Source: Hymenobacter busanensis
Lineage (GTDB): Bacteria; Bacteroidota; Bacteroidia; Cytophagales; Hymenobacteraceae
Assembly (NCBI RefSeq): GCF_008727865.1
Contig: NZ_VTWU01000008.1
Location: 62,001 to 126,000, forward strand
Direction: 5' to 3'
Length of the DNA stretch: 64,000 nucleotides
Part shown: positions 7,546 through 17,145 of the stretch, piece by piece
Layout of the letters: each line of letters begins with the position of its first letter
Position numbering within the stretch: the first letter of the stretch is position 1
The notes under the pieces: generated by a model
What the model was told of the DNA's origin: nothing
Seen by the model: only the letters and a program-made list of their open reading frames with translations
The model's database searches: none
Translations under genes and position numbers: made by a program

Positions 7546-9252
7546 TTAGTCGTTCAGCACGAACAGCTCGGCGGCGTGGGGCGTGGCCGGGTGCGGCTCC
7601 CGAGGCGACTGGTAATGCAGCACTGCCCGGCCGCGCTGAGCAAAATAGGTTTTCAGCATGCCGCTGGGGTTGAACTCGGGGCGGTGGTACCACGCCGGCC
7701 GGCCTGCAAAATCCCCGATGGCGTCTCGGTTGACGTCGTTGTAGATAAACCAGAGGCGCTTCTTGCCGGCTAGGCCCTGGAAATCGGGCAGCAGGCGCTG
7801 GAAGTATTCTGCTTGGTTGTGCGTGCCGTTTTTCACCCGGCTCCCCGGTATGGCCGTGTACTTCAGTTGGTAGGCGTCCTGGTAGTACTCGTAGGCCTGG
7901 CGCATGTTCCAGAACACGTATACCGCGTCGCCGGGCTGGAAATGCTCGTTTACAAAGAGCAGCACGTCCCGGTTGGTTTCGGCGTTCATAATCAGCGTTG
8001 GGCGGGCTACCTGGCGGGCCGAATTGACGAGAGCCGGCAGCAGCACCAAACCAGCTACGGCTGCGGCCACCAAGCGGTAGCGCCGCTCCCGGGCCAGCAT
8101 CCGCTGCACGCCGTAGGCCAGAATGAGAGCCAGCGCCGGCGCGAAAACCAAGGTAAACCGCTCGTAAAAGGGGTAGATGGCAAGGGCCGAAGCGGCCAGC
8201 GCCAGCCCGATGGGCAACGTGAGCAGCGCCAACGTGAGCGGCTGCCTGCGGGCCAGCAGCACCAAGCCGGCAGTGGTAAACACCGCGGGCAGAAAGCCCA
8301 TTTTGAAGAGGTGCTTCCAGGGGCCGTCGGCCAGGGGCTGCAGGGGGCCGTCGAGGCTCAGCAATAGGCCAAGAGGGTGCAGAAACAGGAAGTAGAACTT
8401 GGCGGCCACCCATTTCAGGGTGCCCAGCAGCGGCCCTGCCACGGGCATAAACCCGTCGTTCTGCGTCCGAAAGAAATCAATGAGCCAAGCCGATTGCGGA
8501 TACTTGCTGATGAAAAAGTGGTATTGGAGCGCAAAGCCAACGAGCCAAATGGCGCCCGGCAGGCAGGCCAGCGCCGCCCGCTTCCACTCCTTCCGCAGCA
8601 CGGTGTCGAGAACCACGACGCTGGCAATGCCGGCCAGCACGAATATCACCGAGAAAGAAAATAGCAGCAGCCCGGCACCCAGCAGCCCCCACAATAGCAG
8701 TGGACCTACCCGCGAGGCCGCCCCAAAGCGCGTGTAAAGCAGCAGAGCCAGCACCGCCGCGCACAGCTCGGTGCTGTACTGCTTGGCTTCCACGGAATGG
8801 TAGATGCACGGCGCCGACAAGGCCAGGATGCCCACGGCAACCACCACGCCCCAGGGCCGCAGAAAATGCCGCGCAACGGGCACGAAACCAAACAGCGCCC
8901 CCAGGCCGCAGAGCAGCGGAAACAGGCGCAACGCCGCTTCTTGCTTGCCAAACAGCGTCACGCACAGCTTCACCGCCCACAGGTAGCCAATGGGTGCTTT
9001 CTGCTCGTACATAAACGGGCCGGTGAGCAAGTCCCGGAAGCCGAGCTTGATGAGGTTGATGCTCAGAAACAGCTCGTCGATGAACAACGAGCGGTTGTGG
9101 AAGTAGTGAAACAGCCGGAAGAAGGTACCCAGCGCCAGCACTGCCGCCAAAGCCAGGGCGTAGTAATTGAGCTGCCGGGCGCGCACTTCTGCGGCCACGG
9201 CCGGGGCCGTCGGCACCACGGGCGCGTGGGCCGTTCTGAAAAGCAGTTGCAT
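7546..9252 (-). CDS. GT-C glycosyltransferase (GT39/PMT-like)
   Basis: A 568-residue multi-pass membrane protein. After the first helix (about 29-47) the periplasmic loop carries the acidic pair Asp59-Glu60 in FIDELFLS, the catalytic-site signature of polyprenyl-phosphate-sugar-dependent GT-C enzymes (PMT, ArnT and relatives). About ten further helices follow, then a soluble periplasmic domain from about 420 to the end. It would move a sugar from a polyprenyl phosphate to an acceptor outside the membrane. The ATG lies 26 bases downstream of the prenyltransferase stop, so the two form an operon. A longer open frame to 9462 overlaps the upstream gene in another frame and was not used. Confidence 0.8.
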   Translation of the reverse strand: MQLLFRTAHAPVVPTAPAVAAEVRARQLNYYALALAAVLALGTFFRLFHYFHNRSLFIDELFLSINLIKLGFRDLLTGPFMYEQKAPIGYLWAVKLCVTLFGKQEAALRLFPLLCGLGALFGFVPVARHFLRPWGVVVAVGILALSAPCIYHSVEAKQYSTELCAAVLALLLYTRFGAASRVGPLLLWGLLGAGLLLFSFSVIFVLAGIASVVVLDTVLRKEWKRAALACLPGAIWLVGFALQYHFFISKYPQSAWLIDFFRTQNDGFMPVAGPLLGTLKWVAAKFYFLFLHPLGLLLSLDGPLQPLADGPWKHLFKMGFLPAVFTTAGLVLLARRQPLTLALLTLPIGLALAASALAIYPFYERFTLVFAPALALILAYGVQRMLARERRYRLVAAAVAGLVLLPALVNSARQVARPTLIMNAETNRDVLLFVNEHFQPGDAVYVFWNMRQAYEYYQDAYQLKYTAIPGSRVKNGTHNQAEYFQRLLPDFQGLAGKKRLWFIYNDVNRDAIGDFAGRPAWYHRPEFNPSGMLKTYFAQRGRAVLHYQSPREPHPATPHAAELFVLND

Positions 9253-9278
9253 AGCAATAAGGGCTATCCAAGCCTGGC

Positions 9279-10316
9279 TTAGTTGCCGCTCAGGTTGTAG
9301 TGGTCCTGCAGCAGGTTGTTCAGCCACGGAATTTTGACGAACAGCAGGAACGTGAGCAGCGCGCAGAACAGCACCACGTACAGCATAAACCAGTAGCGGG
9401 TATAGAGCTTTTCGGAACCCTGCACCGGCGAGTTTTTCAGCAGCCCGATGCGCAGATACCACGAAAACAGCAGCGCAAAAAACGGGAAGCTGATGAGCAG
9501 CTCGATGCGGTTTTTGATGAGGAAAATGCCCAGGAAAAATGCCGACGTGAGGGCGTAGAAGAACATCGAAATCAGCAGGCTGTGCTCGGTGTAGAACTTA
9601 AACGAGCGGCGGTAGAGCCCAGCCAGCTCGGGGTTGTCGATGAGGCGGTACTCGGCGAAACGCTTGGTAGCCATCAGAAACGCCCCGCCCATCCAGTAGG
9701 CCACAATGATGCTCGACGGCGGGAAGCTGTTGAGCACCTGCAGGGCCGTGGCGTCGCCGAGGGCAATGCCCGGCGCGATGGTAAACCAGCCCAGCGCAAA
9801 CCGGATGGGATTGTTCACCGACTCCGACAGCACGTCGATGTAGGCCCGCTCTTTGGTGCGGAACGGCCGCACGTTGTACATCACGCCCATGAACAGCAGG
9901 AACATGGACACGAGCAGAAACTGCATGCTGATTTGGTAGGCCAGGGCAAAGCCGGCCACAGCCAGCAAAAACCACTCGGCATACACCAGCACCGGATTGA
10001 CCACGCGCACTACCGAGGTGCGTTTCTTTTTCAGCGGGTGAAACTTGTCGAATTCGGCGTCGAGGTATTCGTTGATGACGTAGTTGGCCGACGCCACCAG
10101 GCAGGTACTCACCACGCCCAGCAGAATGTTGGTGAGCAGGCCCGCGTGCAGGCCGGGGTGGTACACCAGCAGTGCAAACAGCACACCGGGCATCATAAAC
10201 ACGTTTTTCACCCAGTTATCGGGGCGCGCAATGGCAATGTAATCGCGTAGGCCGGCCGGCACCAGGGCTACCTCCGGCTCGGCGGCGGTGTTAGGCGATA
10301 AAGATGTCTGGCTCAT
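9279..10316 (-). CDS. UbiA-family prenyltransferase, DPPR-synthase-like
   Basis: A 345-residue integral membrane enzyme with about nine helices. The first Asp-rich site is NEYLDAEFDKFHPLKKKR, residues 82-99, preceded by Asn78. The HP.K.KR tail is the pattern I associate with decaprenyl-phosphate phosphoribosyltransferases rather than with quinone or haem UbiA enzymes. The second site is near TKERAYIDVLSES. If that reading is right, it joins phosphoribosyl pyrophosphate to polyprenyl phosphate. Its start overlaps the HAD gene by 26 bases, and the GT-C gene follows. The UbiA family is firm; the substrate is inferred. Confidence 0.8.
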   Translation of the reverse strand: MSQTSLSPNTAAEPEVALVPAGLRDYIAIARPDNWVKNVFMMPGVLFALLVYHPGLHAGLLTNILLGVVSTCLVASANYVINEYLDAEFDKFHPLKKKRTSVVRVVNPVLVYAEWFLLAVAGFALAYQISMQFLLVSMFLLFMGVMYNVRPFRTKERAYIDVLSESVNNPIRFALGWFTIAPGIALGDATALQVLNSFPPSSIIVAYWMGGAFLMATKRFAEYRLIDNPELAGLYRRSFKFYTEHSLLISMFFYALTSAFFLGIFLIKNRIELLISFPFFALLFSWYLRIGLLKNSPVQGSEKLYTRYWFMLYVVLFCALLTFLLFVKIPWLNNLLQDHYNLSGN

Positions 10317-11016
10317 AACGGGGGGCGTTTACCTGGGAGGTGAGTTGGTGGTGGAGTTGGTGGAAAAAGGGCATCCCGGCCGCTGGGGCCGGGTCAACGA
10401 GCAGAAAGGGCATGCCGGCCCGCGCGGCGCACAGGCCGTCGAGTTCGGGCCGGTCGCCGATGAACAGGCACTCCTCGGGCGCGAGGTCAAACTGCGCGGC
10501 CAGGTACAGCAGCCCGCGCGGGTCGGGCTTGAGGCGGTCTACCGCCGCGTCGGTGGAGCTGACGACGGCATCGGCGGGCAAGCCCATGGCCGCCAGCTTA
10601 TCGTGGGCCGGGTAGTCGGAGTAAATGCCGATTTTGATACCGTATGCCTGTAGGGCCGCGAAAAACGCCGCCGTGCCGGGGTACATGCACCCGGCCAGGT
10701 ACTGATTGGGGTGGCGAAGCATCCACCGCTCCACCACCTGCTTGATTTCGGGAATCGTATAACTGGTGCCGGCAGCGCACCAGGCGTATTGGGCGTTGGC
10801 CAGGTCGCCGGCGGCGTAGGCCGGCCGCTTCTCGCGCTCGGCCCGAAACCGCCGCAGCATCAGCATTTCTTGCAGCCGCCAGGGCCGCAGGGCATAAAAG
10901 CGGACCAGATCCACAAGCATTTTCCGGCGCAGCGGTGCCTGCGGGTATAGGGTGCCATCTACATCGAAGATGACTGCTTTAACCGTGGACCAATTGATAT
11001 CGGAAGCAATACGCAT
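10291..11016 (-). CDS. HAD-family phosphatase
   Basis: A 241-residue HAD hydrolase. Motif I is FDVDGTLYP, with nucleophile Asp18 and acid/base Asp20. A helical cap follows (about 30-120), then motif II (IYSDYP), motif III near LKPDPRG and motif IV (FIGDRPELDGLCA). It overlaps the prenyltransferase gene, so the two are translated together. A reasonable guess is that it removes the phosphate from a polyprenyl-phosphoryl sugar phosphate made by its neighbour, but the sequence alone does not prove this. The region upstream (11030-11080) is AT-rich and probably holds the promoter. Confidence 0.8.
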   Translation of the reverse strand: MRIASDINWSTVKAVIFDVDGTLYPQAPLRRKMLVDLVRFYALRPWRLQEMLMLRRFRAEREKRPAYAAGDLANAQYAWCAAGTSYTIPEIKQVVERWMLRHPNQYLAGCMYPGTAAFFAALQAYGIKIGIYSDYPAHDKLAAMGLPADAVVSSTDAAVDRLKPDPRGLLYLAAQFDLAPEECLFIGDRPELDGLCAARAGMPFLLVDPAPAAGMPFFHQLHHQLTSQVNAPRYEPDIFIA

Positions 11017-11418
11017 GACGCTAATGTTATAAAAAATCTTATTAATGTCAAATATTATTTCTTTCTATATAGTGCCTGCTTTTTGCCAATGAGCTGCCTT
11101 TGCTGCCGTTTTCTTCAGCCGGTGCAGCCGCTAGAGTTCAGAAGGGCACGTGCTGCGGGGCTGCTACTTGCCCCGGCAGGCAGAAATGCGCAGCCAGACT
11201 ACTTGCTGCGGTTAGCGGGGCAGCAGTCGGGCAGCCAAATTCCTGCCACTGGAAGTTTATGTCTTCGCCAATGCGGTCTGACGGAGCTTCATGGCTTACA
11301 TTTATTCCCATTTTGAAACACCAGTTCCCGGAAAAGCCAGCCCAGTCATTCGTTCTGCACCCCGCTGCCGCGCGCTGACTTTCTGGTCCTGTTCTTCTTA
11401 TCGACGCTTCTGTAGTTC
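11017..11418. other. intergenic region between divergent genes
   Basis: About 400 bases without a supportable gene. The left 60 bases are strongly AT-rich and probably carry the promoter of the HAD-prenyltransferase-GT operon. The rest has normal GC and only short frames without recognisable protein. No tRNA-like fold or terminator was seen. Confidence 0.5.
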
Positions 11419-13662
11419 GTGCGCACAATCCTGTTCCGCTTTCTGGCGCTGATTTTCTTGGTGTGGCTCGGGGGGCCCGTGCGGGCCGGCGGCTATTGGA
11501 ATGCCGACTATGACTCGCTTCGAAGCACCCTGCCCTATCAGGCCAGTGACACGGCCCGGCTGCGCACCCTCGTGCACCTGCTCGACGTGACGGAGCTGAC
11601 CGAAGCCCGGCGCCGCGAAGAAGCCCTGCCCCTGCTCGACAAGCTGGTCGTGCTCAACCAGGAACTGCAGCGCTTCGACGACCGTCCCTACCGGCTCTTG
11701 CGCCGCGGCGTGCAACTGTGGGTGGAGGGCACCCACGACGCGCAGGCCATGGAACTGCTGCACCAAGCCATCGACCTGTTCGATGAGGTGCACCGGCCCA
11801 TTCCGCGCCTGCTCATCGACCTGGCCCCGCTCTACAACCGCCTGCACCAGTCGGCGGCGCGCTTCACCTACTTCCGGCAAAAGCTCGACTACTACCGGGT
11901 GAACGGGCCCGCGGAAAACGCGGCGGCCTGCTACCTCGTGCTGGCCGGCTCCTACCGCCACCGCGGCGACTTCAACCAGGCCATCAGCCACTACCTGCAC
12001 GCGGCCGACCTGTTCCGGCATTTCGACCGCATGCTCTACAGCAACGAGCTGATGGTGGCCGGCTCGGCCTACGCCGACTGGGGCAACACCCGCAAAGCCC
12101 TGCATTACCTGCACCAGGCCGTGGCCCTCGAAAACCGCTACAACCTGGAAGGCCTGCGCCGTTTCTATACCCTGCAGGCCCTTTCGCGGGTGTACCAACG
12201 CCAGGGCCAGTTGCCCGAGGCCCTGCGCTACGCCGATCAGGCCCTGCAAGCCGGCCGCCGCGACTCGGCCGACCGCGCCCTGTACACGGCCTACGGGCTG
12301 GTGCGCAAAAGCGCGGTGCTCATTCAAATGGGGCAGGCCGGTGCCGCAACGCCTCTGCTGCGCCGCGCCCAGCAGCTGGCCGATTCGTTGCAGTTGCCTA
12401 TTTCCGGCCGGCCCGGCGAGTTTCTACTCGACGAAACCTGGGCCCGCTACTACGCCGCCCGCGGCGACTACAGCCGCGCCGAAACGCACTGGCTGGCGGC
12501 CTACCGGCAAGCATCGGCCGGGCACTTCGACATGTTGCGGCCAGGGCTGTTGCAGGAGCTGATCCGATTCTACGACGCGCGTCAGCAGCCCGAGCGCGTG
12601 CAGCAGTTCACCCGCACCTACCTCGCCCTCGTCGATTCGATGAGCACCGCCCACGCCGGCTTCAATGTGGCGCAGTACGAGGGCGAGCGGCTGGAGCAGG
12701 CCCAAACCGCCCAGATTGCGGCGCTCCGGCAGGCCCAGGCCGTGCAGCACGTGCAGCTGCGCCAGCGCAGCTATCTGCTGGGCAGCGTGCTGTTTGTGGT
12801 GGCGCTGGTGTCGGGGCTGGGCGTGATGCTCTACCGCCAACTACAGCTGAACCGCCGCACCCTGGCCCAGCTGCGCGAGGCGCAGCAACAGCTGGTAGCC
12901 GCCGAAAAGTGGGCCTTTGTGGGCGAAGTCTCAACCGGTATTGCCCACGAGCTGCAGAATCCGCTCAGCTTCATGAAGCGCTTTGCGGAAGTGAGCAGCG
13001 CCATGCTCGACAACGTGCAGCACTTGCCCCCGGGCCAGGGCGCCGGCACCGGCGCGCTGCAGCAGGAAATTGTGGCCGGCCTCAAGCAGAACCTGCACGA
13101 AATCAGCCAGCACGGCTTGCGGGCCTCGTCCATCATCAAAGGCATGCTGGAACATTCGCGCACCGGCCTCCAGCACCGCCAGCTCACCGACCTGAATGCC
13201 CTGGTGACCGAGCACGCCCGCCTGGCCTACGAGGCGTACCAAAGCCAGGCACCCGGCGTGCCCGCGCAGTTGTCGCTCGACCTTTCCCCGCAGCTGCCCG
13301 CCGTTGCCGTCGTTCCGCAGGATATGGGCCGGGTGCTGCTGAACCTGCTCAGCAACGCCTTTCATGCCGTGCGGCAGCGCGAGCAAACCACCGAAGCCGG
13401 TTTCGCGCCGGCTGTGCACATCAGCACCCGCCAGCTGAACGGGCAGGTGGAAATTCGGGTGCGCGACAACGGCTCCGGCATTCCGGCCGACCTGCACGAG
13501 CAAATCTTCCAGCCCTTCTTCACCACCAAGCCCGTAGGCGAAGGCACAGGCTTGGGCCTGTCTCTCAGTCACGACATCGTGACCAAGGGCCACGGCGGCA
13601 CCTTGCGCGCCGAAACGCGGGCAGGTGAATACACGGAGTTTGTAATTACGCTGGAAGGGTAG
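11419..13662 (+). CDS. TPR-sensor histidine kinase
   Basis: A 747-residue membrane kinase. A signal peptide or anchor (1-23) is followed by a periplasmic array of TPR-like helical pairs (about 40-420), for example GDFNQAISHYLHAADLF. One transmembrane helix lies at about 452-472, followed by a short coiled coil. The HisKA-type helix carries phospho-acceptor His510 in GIAHELQNPL. The ATPase domain has the N box (Asn646), the G1 box DNGSGIP (Asp683) and G2 GEGTGLGLS. No response regulator is adjacent, so its partner lies elsewhere. The start is GTG. There is no receiver domain. Confidence 0.9.
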   Translation: MRTILFRFLALIFLVWLGGPVRAGGYWNADYDSLRSTLPYQASDTARLRTLVHLLDVTELTEARRREEALPLLDKLVVLNQELQRFDDRPYRLLRRGVQLWVEGTHDAQAMELLHQAIDLFDEVHRPIPRLLIDLAPLYNRLHQSAARFTYFRQKLDYYRVNGPAENAAACYLVLAGSYRHRGDFNQAISHYLHAADLFRHFDRMLYSNELMVAGSAYADWGNTRKALHYLHQAVALENRYNLEGLRRFYTLQALSRVYQRQGQLPEALRYADQALQAGRRDSADRALYTAYGLVRKSAVLIQMGQAGAATPLLRRAQQLADSLQLPISGRPGEFLLDETWARYYAARGDYSRAETHWLAAYRQASAGHFDMLRPGLLQELIRFYDARQQPERVQQFTRTYLALVDSMSTAHAGFNVAQYEGERLEQAQTAQIAALRQAQAVQHVQLRQRSYLLGSVLFVVALVSGLGVMLYRQLQLNRRTLAQLREAQQQLVAAEKWAFVGEVSTGIAHELQNPLSFMKRFAEVSSAMLDNVQHLPPGQGAGTGALQQEIVAGLKQNLHEISQHGLRASSIIKGMLEHSRTGLQHRQLTDLNALVTEHARLAYEAYQSQAPGVPAQLSLDLSPQLPAVAVVPQDMGRVLLNLLSNAFHAVRQREQTTEAGFAPAVHISTRQLNGQVEIRVRDNGSGIPADLHEQIFQPFFTTKPVGEGTGLGLSLSHDIVTKGHGGTLRAETRAGEYTEFVITLEG

Positions 13663-13693
13663 CCGCTTCCTCCCACCGAGCACTTTCCAATAC

Positions 13694-14269
13694 TTAGGGA
13701 CGAGAATTGGAAGTAAATCTATTCTCTAGCCTTAATGCTAGTTCGTAACCACTTCTGATTTTGTTCTGATCTGCCTCATCAAGGTTATTGAAGCAATTTC
13801 TACTTACTATATAACTAAATATGACCTCTTTCCCTCGCCTGACTAAGAGTATTGTTTGGGCAACATGAGCACCCGAGTTTTGTTCCATTGATAGATAATG
13901 ACCAGTTGGAATTTTGCCGAGAATATTCCTCACAGTAGCGTCATCGTTTAGCCTAAGCTGTGTTGTATCTATTTCCCCTTTATAGTTGAGGTTCAGGCAG
14001 TAGCTGCCTGTCTGATTTACCATAAGCCTTTTAGAGTTGAATTTATCCGGCTTTCCTCCCACGGAAGTGATAAGCAAAACCTCGGCTTGCGTTTTTACTG
14101 AGAAAAAATCAGACAACCAATTTTCTAATCCATCGAACTCAGGTTTAGCAGGAAAGGCAGTCTGGTAAAGTTTATCTACCTGTATTATAGAAGACATAGC
14201 TCGGGGTCTAATACAAGACGCAAGTAATAAGCATGATGCTAGCACGGCAGCAAGAACTCTTGTTATCAT
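13694..14269 (-). CDS. AT-rich lipoprotein of unknown function
   Basis: A 191-residue protein with a lipoprotein signal (LAAVLASCLLLASC, cleavage before Cys18). The mature part is a mixed alpha/beta sequence with no family I recognise. The gene is clearly richer in A and T than its neighbours, with codons such as TTA, ATA and AGA, which suggests recent acquisition. It converges with the kinase gene and stands alone. Confidence 0.7.
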   Translation of the reverse strand: MITRVLAAVLASCLLLASCIRPRAMSSIIQVDKLYQTAFPAKPEFDGLENWLSDFFSVKTQAEVLLITSVGGKPDKFNSKRLMVNQTGSYCLNLNYKGEIDTTQLRLNDDATVRNILGKIPTGHYLSMEQNSGAHVAQTILLVRRGKEVIFSYIVSRNCFNNLDEADQNKIRSGYELALRLENRFTSNSRP

Positions 14270-14415
14270 ATTAAGAACTAATGCTTGTCAGACATATAGG
14301 TATGGCAAAATAATCTTTCAAGAGTTGCAATCCATTTTCTCCCCGACCTTCGGCCGCACGTTTGCCGTTTAACACTTGTTGAACTGGTTTACTCTTCGCA
14401 CCTCAGATTACAAGC

Positions 14416-16425
14416 TTGGCTGAAGCTACCCCCACTACCCCCGCCCTCGAACCCGTTTACGACGAGCTGAAACGCGTAGCCGGCCTGCTGCGCGTGGAGC
14501 AGCAAGAAGACCTGGAGCAATACCGCATCCGCAACGCCAAAAGCACCATTGCCGAGCGCGTGCACCGCGGCCTGAGCTGGTACCCGGTCAAAATCTCGAA
14601 GGAAGACATCGGCTTTGGCGGCAAGCTGGTGCTGGAGCTGGAGCGTCCCAGCGGCCAGAGCCAGCAGCTGCATTTGTTTCAGGTGGGCAAAAACGCCGCC
14701 CTGTTCGGCAACGTGCCCGGCCGTGCCGGCACCGACAAGCCCACCCTGCAAGGCGTGGTGACGAGCGTGCGGCGCAACAAAATCACCCTTGCCACCAACA
14801 AGGAAGACCTGCCCGACTGGGTGGAAGAAGGCGGCAAGCTGGGCCTCGATTTGACGTTTGACGAAGTCAGCTACCGCGAAATGGAGCTGGCCCTGCAGAA
14901 AGTACAGGGCGCCTACGGCCGCCTCGCCGAGCTGCGCGACACGCTGCTGGGCCACCGCCCGGCCGAATACAAATCGGCGGAGCAGACCGAAAAGCTCTAC
15001 TACCCCAACCCGCTCAACGCCTCGCAAACTGCCGCCGTGCAGCACGTGCTGGCCGCCAAAGATGTGGCCATCATCCACGGCCCGCCCGGCACCGGCAAAA
15101 CCACCACGCTGGTGCAGGCCATTCTGGAAACCATCCGGCGCGAGCGGCGCGTGCTGGTGTGCGCGCCCTCCAACACGGCCGTGGACTTGCTCACCGAAAA
15201 GCTGGCCGAGCGCGGCGTTAACGTCATTCGCATGGGCAACCCCTCGCGCGTGTCGGATTTGCTGCTGGAGCACACGCTGGATGCCCAGGTGATGACCCAC
15301 AAGCACTACCCCGAGATGCGCAGCCTGCGCCAGACGGCCGAGCAATACCGCCAGATGGCCGGCCAGTACAAGCGCAACTACGGCTGGGAAGAGCGGCAGC
15401 AGCGCCAGAACCTCAAGGAGCAGGCCCACCAACTCTTGCAGGAGTCGGATCAGCTCGAAAAGTACATCACCGAAGATCTGCTGGAGAAAGTGCAGGTCAT
15501 TACCTGCACGCTGGTGGGCGCCGCCAACCGCGCCATTCGCCACCTCACCTACGAGACGGTATTCATCGACGAAGCCGCGCAGGCCCTGGAGCCGGGCTGC
15601 TGGATTCCGATAACGAAAACGGAACGCGTGGTGCTGGCCGGCGACCATTGCCAGCTGCCGCCCACCGTGAAAAGCGACAAAGCCGCCGCCCAGGGCCTGC
15701 GCGAAACGCTCTTCGAGAAGTGCATCACGCGCCAGCCCGAAACCGCGAAAATGCTGGAAGTGCAGTACCGCATGCACGAGGACATCATGCGCTTCAGCTC
15801 CGACCAATTCTACGGCGGCAAGCTGCAGGCCGATGAGCGCGTGCGCCGCGCCGACCTGCACGCCTACGACGTGCGCTTTGCCCCCGAGCCCGGCGCGGTG
15901 GAGTTCATCGACACGGCCGGCTGCGGCTTTGAGGAGCTGGGCATTCTGGACTCGCCCTCGGTGGCCAACCCCGAAGAGGCCAACCTGCTCTTGCGCCGCC
16001 TCGTGGAGCTGCTGCAGGACTACCACCCCGACGACCACGACCACGACCACGACCAGCACCCGCTCAGTATCGGCGTCATTGCACCCTACCGCGCCCAGAT
16101 CAACCACCTGAAAGACCGCGTGGAGGATATTCCCGAGCTGCACGAGCTGCTGCTCAAGCGCCAGCTCAGCATCGGCACCGTCGACTCGTTTCAGGGCCAG
16201 GAGCGCGACGTCATTGCCATTACCCTCACCCGCTCCAATGCCGCCTCCGACATCGGGTTCCTGGCCGACGTGCGCCGCATGAACGTGGGCATGACCCGCG
16301 CCCGCCGCAAGCTCCTCATGGTCGGCGACTCGGCCACGCTCAGCTCGCACCCCTTCTACCGCGACTTCGTCAACTACGTGGAAGACATCGGCGCCTACCG
16401 CACGGCCTGGGAATTTCAGCAGTAG
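14416..16425 (+). CDS. superfamily 1 helicase, IGHMBP2/SMUBP-2-like
   Basis: A 669-residue UPF1-like SF1B helicase. The N-terminal 1B barrel-like region spans about 45-150. Motif I is [11 protein letters not shown] (Lys228), motif II is [10 protein letters not shown] (Asp385-Glu386), motif III is [11 protein letters not shown], motif V/VI is [12 protein letters not shown] and GMTRARRKL. Relatives unwind RNA or DNA 5' to 3'; the bacterial role is not established. An Asp-His repeat at residues 539-548 lies in a surface loop of the second RecA domain. The start is TTG at 14416 ([11 protein letters not shown]). It is a single gene. Confidence 0.9.
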   Translation: MAEATPTTPALEPVYDELKRVAGLLRVEQQEDLEQYRIRNAKSTIAERVHRGLSWYPVKISKEDIGFGGKLVLELERPSGQSQQLHLFQVGKNAALFGNVPGRAGTDKPTLQGVVTSVRRNKITLATNKEDLPDWVEEGGKLGLDLTFDEVSYREMELALQKVQGAYGRLAELRDTLLGHRPAEYKSAEQTEKLYYPNPLNASQTAAVQHVLAAKDVAIIHGPPGTGKTTTLVQAILETIRRERRVLVCAPSNTAVDLLTEKLAERGVNVIRMGNPSRVSDLLLEHTLDAQVMTHKHYPEMRSLRQTAEQYRQMAGQYKRNYGWEERQQRQNLKEQAHQLLQESDQLEKYITEDLLEKVQVITCTLVGAANRAIRHLTYETVFIDEAAQALEPGCWIPITKTERVVLAGDHCQLPPTVKSDKAAAQGLRETLFEKCITRQPETAKMLEVQYRMHEDIMRFSSDQFYGGKLQADERVRRADLHAYDVRFAPEPGAVEFIDTAGCGFEELGILDSPSVANPEEANLLLRRLVELLQDYHPDDHDHDHDQHPLSIGVIAPYRAQINHLKDRVEDIPELHELLLKRQLSIGTVDSFQGQERDVIAITLTRSNAASDIGFLADVRRMNVGMTRARRKLLMVGDSATLSSHPFYRDFVNYVEDIGAYRTAWEFQQ

Positions 16426-16562
16426 CGCCGCCCCCGGTTTCCCTGTCGCTCTGAGCGTGACGGCGTTTAGTCGGATACGCCTCTGCGCCGCCCAACGGCG
16501 TCGTTATTTTCCCGTACTTGCCTTCAAGTTCACACAAGGTTTTCAACCAGCCCCGATACCCC

Positions 16563-17075
16563 ATGCAGATTGCCGACAACAAAGTGGTGACCCTCACCTA
16601 CGACCTGAGTGTCACCAACGACGAGCAGGAAAAAATGCTCGTCGAAAAGGCCGAAGCCGACTCGCCCATGGTGTTTTTGTTTGGCATGAGCGGCTTGCCC
16701 GAGGAGTTTGAGCAGCAGCTGCAAGGCAAAAACCCCGGCGACACCTTCGCCTTCAGCCTCTCGCCCGAAGACGGCTACGGCGACTACGACCAGAACGCCC
16801 TCGTGGACCTGCCCAAGAACGTGTTCGAAATCGACGGCAAAATCGATACCGAGATGCTGCAGGCTGGCAACTACCTGCCCATGTCGGATAACCAAGGCAA
16901 CCAGCTGCAAGGCAAAGTGGTAGCCGTAACCGACGATACCGTGCAGATGGACTTCAACCACCCCCTCGCCGGCATGACCATGCACTTCGAAGGCAAAGTG
17001 GTAGACGTGCGCGATGCAACGAAAGAAGAACTCGACCACGGCCACGTGCACGGCGAAGGCGGGCACCACCACTAA
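16563..17075 (+). CDS. slyD: FKBP-type peptidyl-prolyl isomerase, SlyD-like
   Basis: A 170-residue prolyl isomerase and chaperone of the SlyD type. The FKBP core is at about 4-70 and 125-155, with the insert-in-flap domain between (DLPKNVFEIDGKIDTE through QMDFNHPLAG). The FNHPLAG.. motif is diagnostic. The C-terminus is His-rich (DHGHVHGEGGHHH), as in SlyD proteins that bind nickel. The start is the ATG at 16563 (MQIADNKVV). A large terminator follows. Confidence 0.93.
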   Translation: MQIADNKVVTLTYDLSVTNDEQEKMLVEKAEADSPMVFLFGMSGLPEEFEQQLQGKNPGDTFAFSLSPEDGYGDYDQNALVDLPKNVFEIDGKIDTEMLQAGNYLPMSDNQGNQLQGKVVAVTDDTVQMDFNHPLAGMTMHFEGKVVDVRDATKEELDHGHVHGEGGHHH

Positions 17076-17092
17076 GGCTGTTGCCAGCTTTA

Positions 17093-17138
17093 CAGGCATA
17101 AAAAAACGGGGCCGCGCAGCCCCGTTTTTTTATGCCTG
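17093..17138. terminator. bidirectional Rho-independent terminator
   Basis: A perfect 20-bp inverted repeat around a 6-base loop. The GC core is flanked by A7 on the left and T7 on the right. It separates slyD from the converging small gene and can serve both. Confidence 0.93.
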
Positions 17139-17145
17139 ATTCGCA

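Noticed and set aside
11083-11378. Short open frames in the 11.0-11.4 kb gap
   Set aside because: Three overlapping frames of similar length on both strands, Arg/Ser/Cys-rich, none with a recognisable fold.
16030-16062. Tandem repeat in the helicase as a possible CRISPR or VNTR locus
   Set aside because: Six-base units within a conserved reading frame, with no spacers; it is a coding repeat.
14389-16350. 653-codon open frame antisense to the helicase
   Set aside because: Shadow of a GC-rich gene: it mirrors the helicase codons, is Gly/Val/His-rich and has no family pattern.
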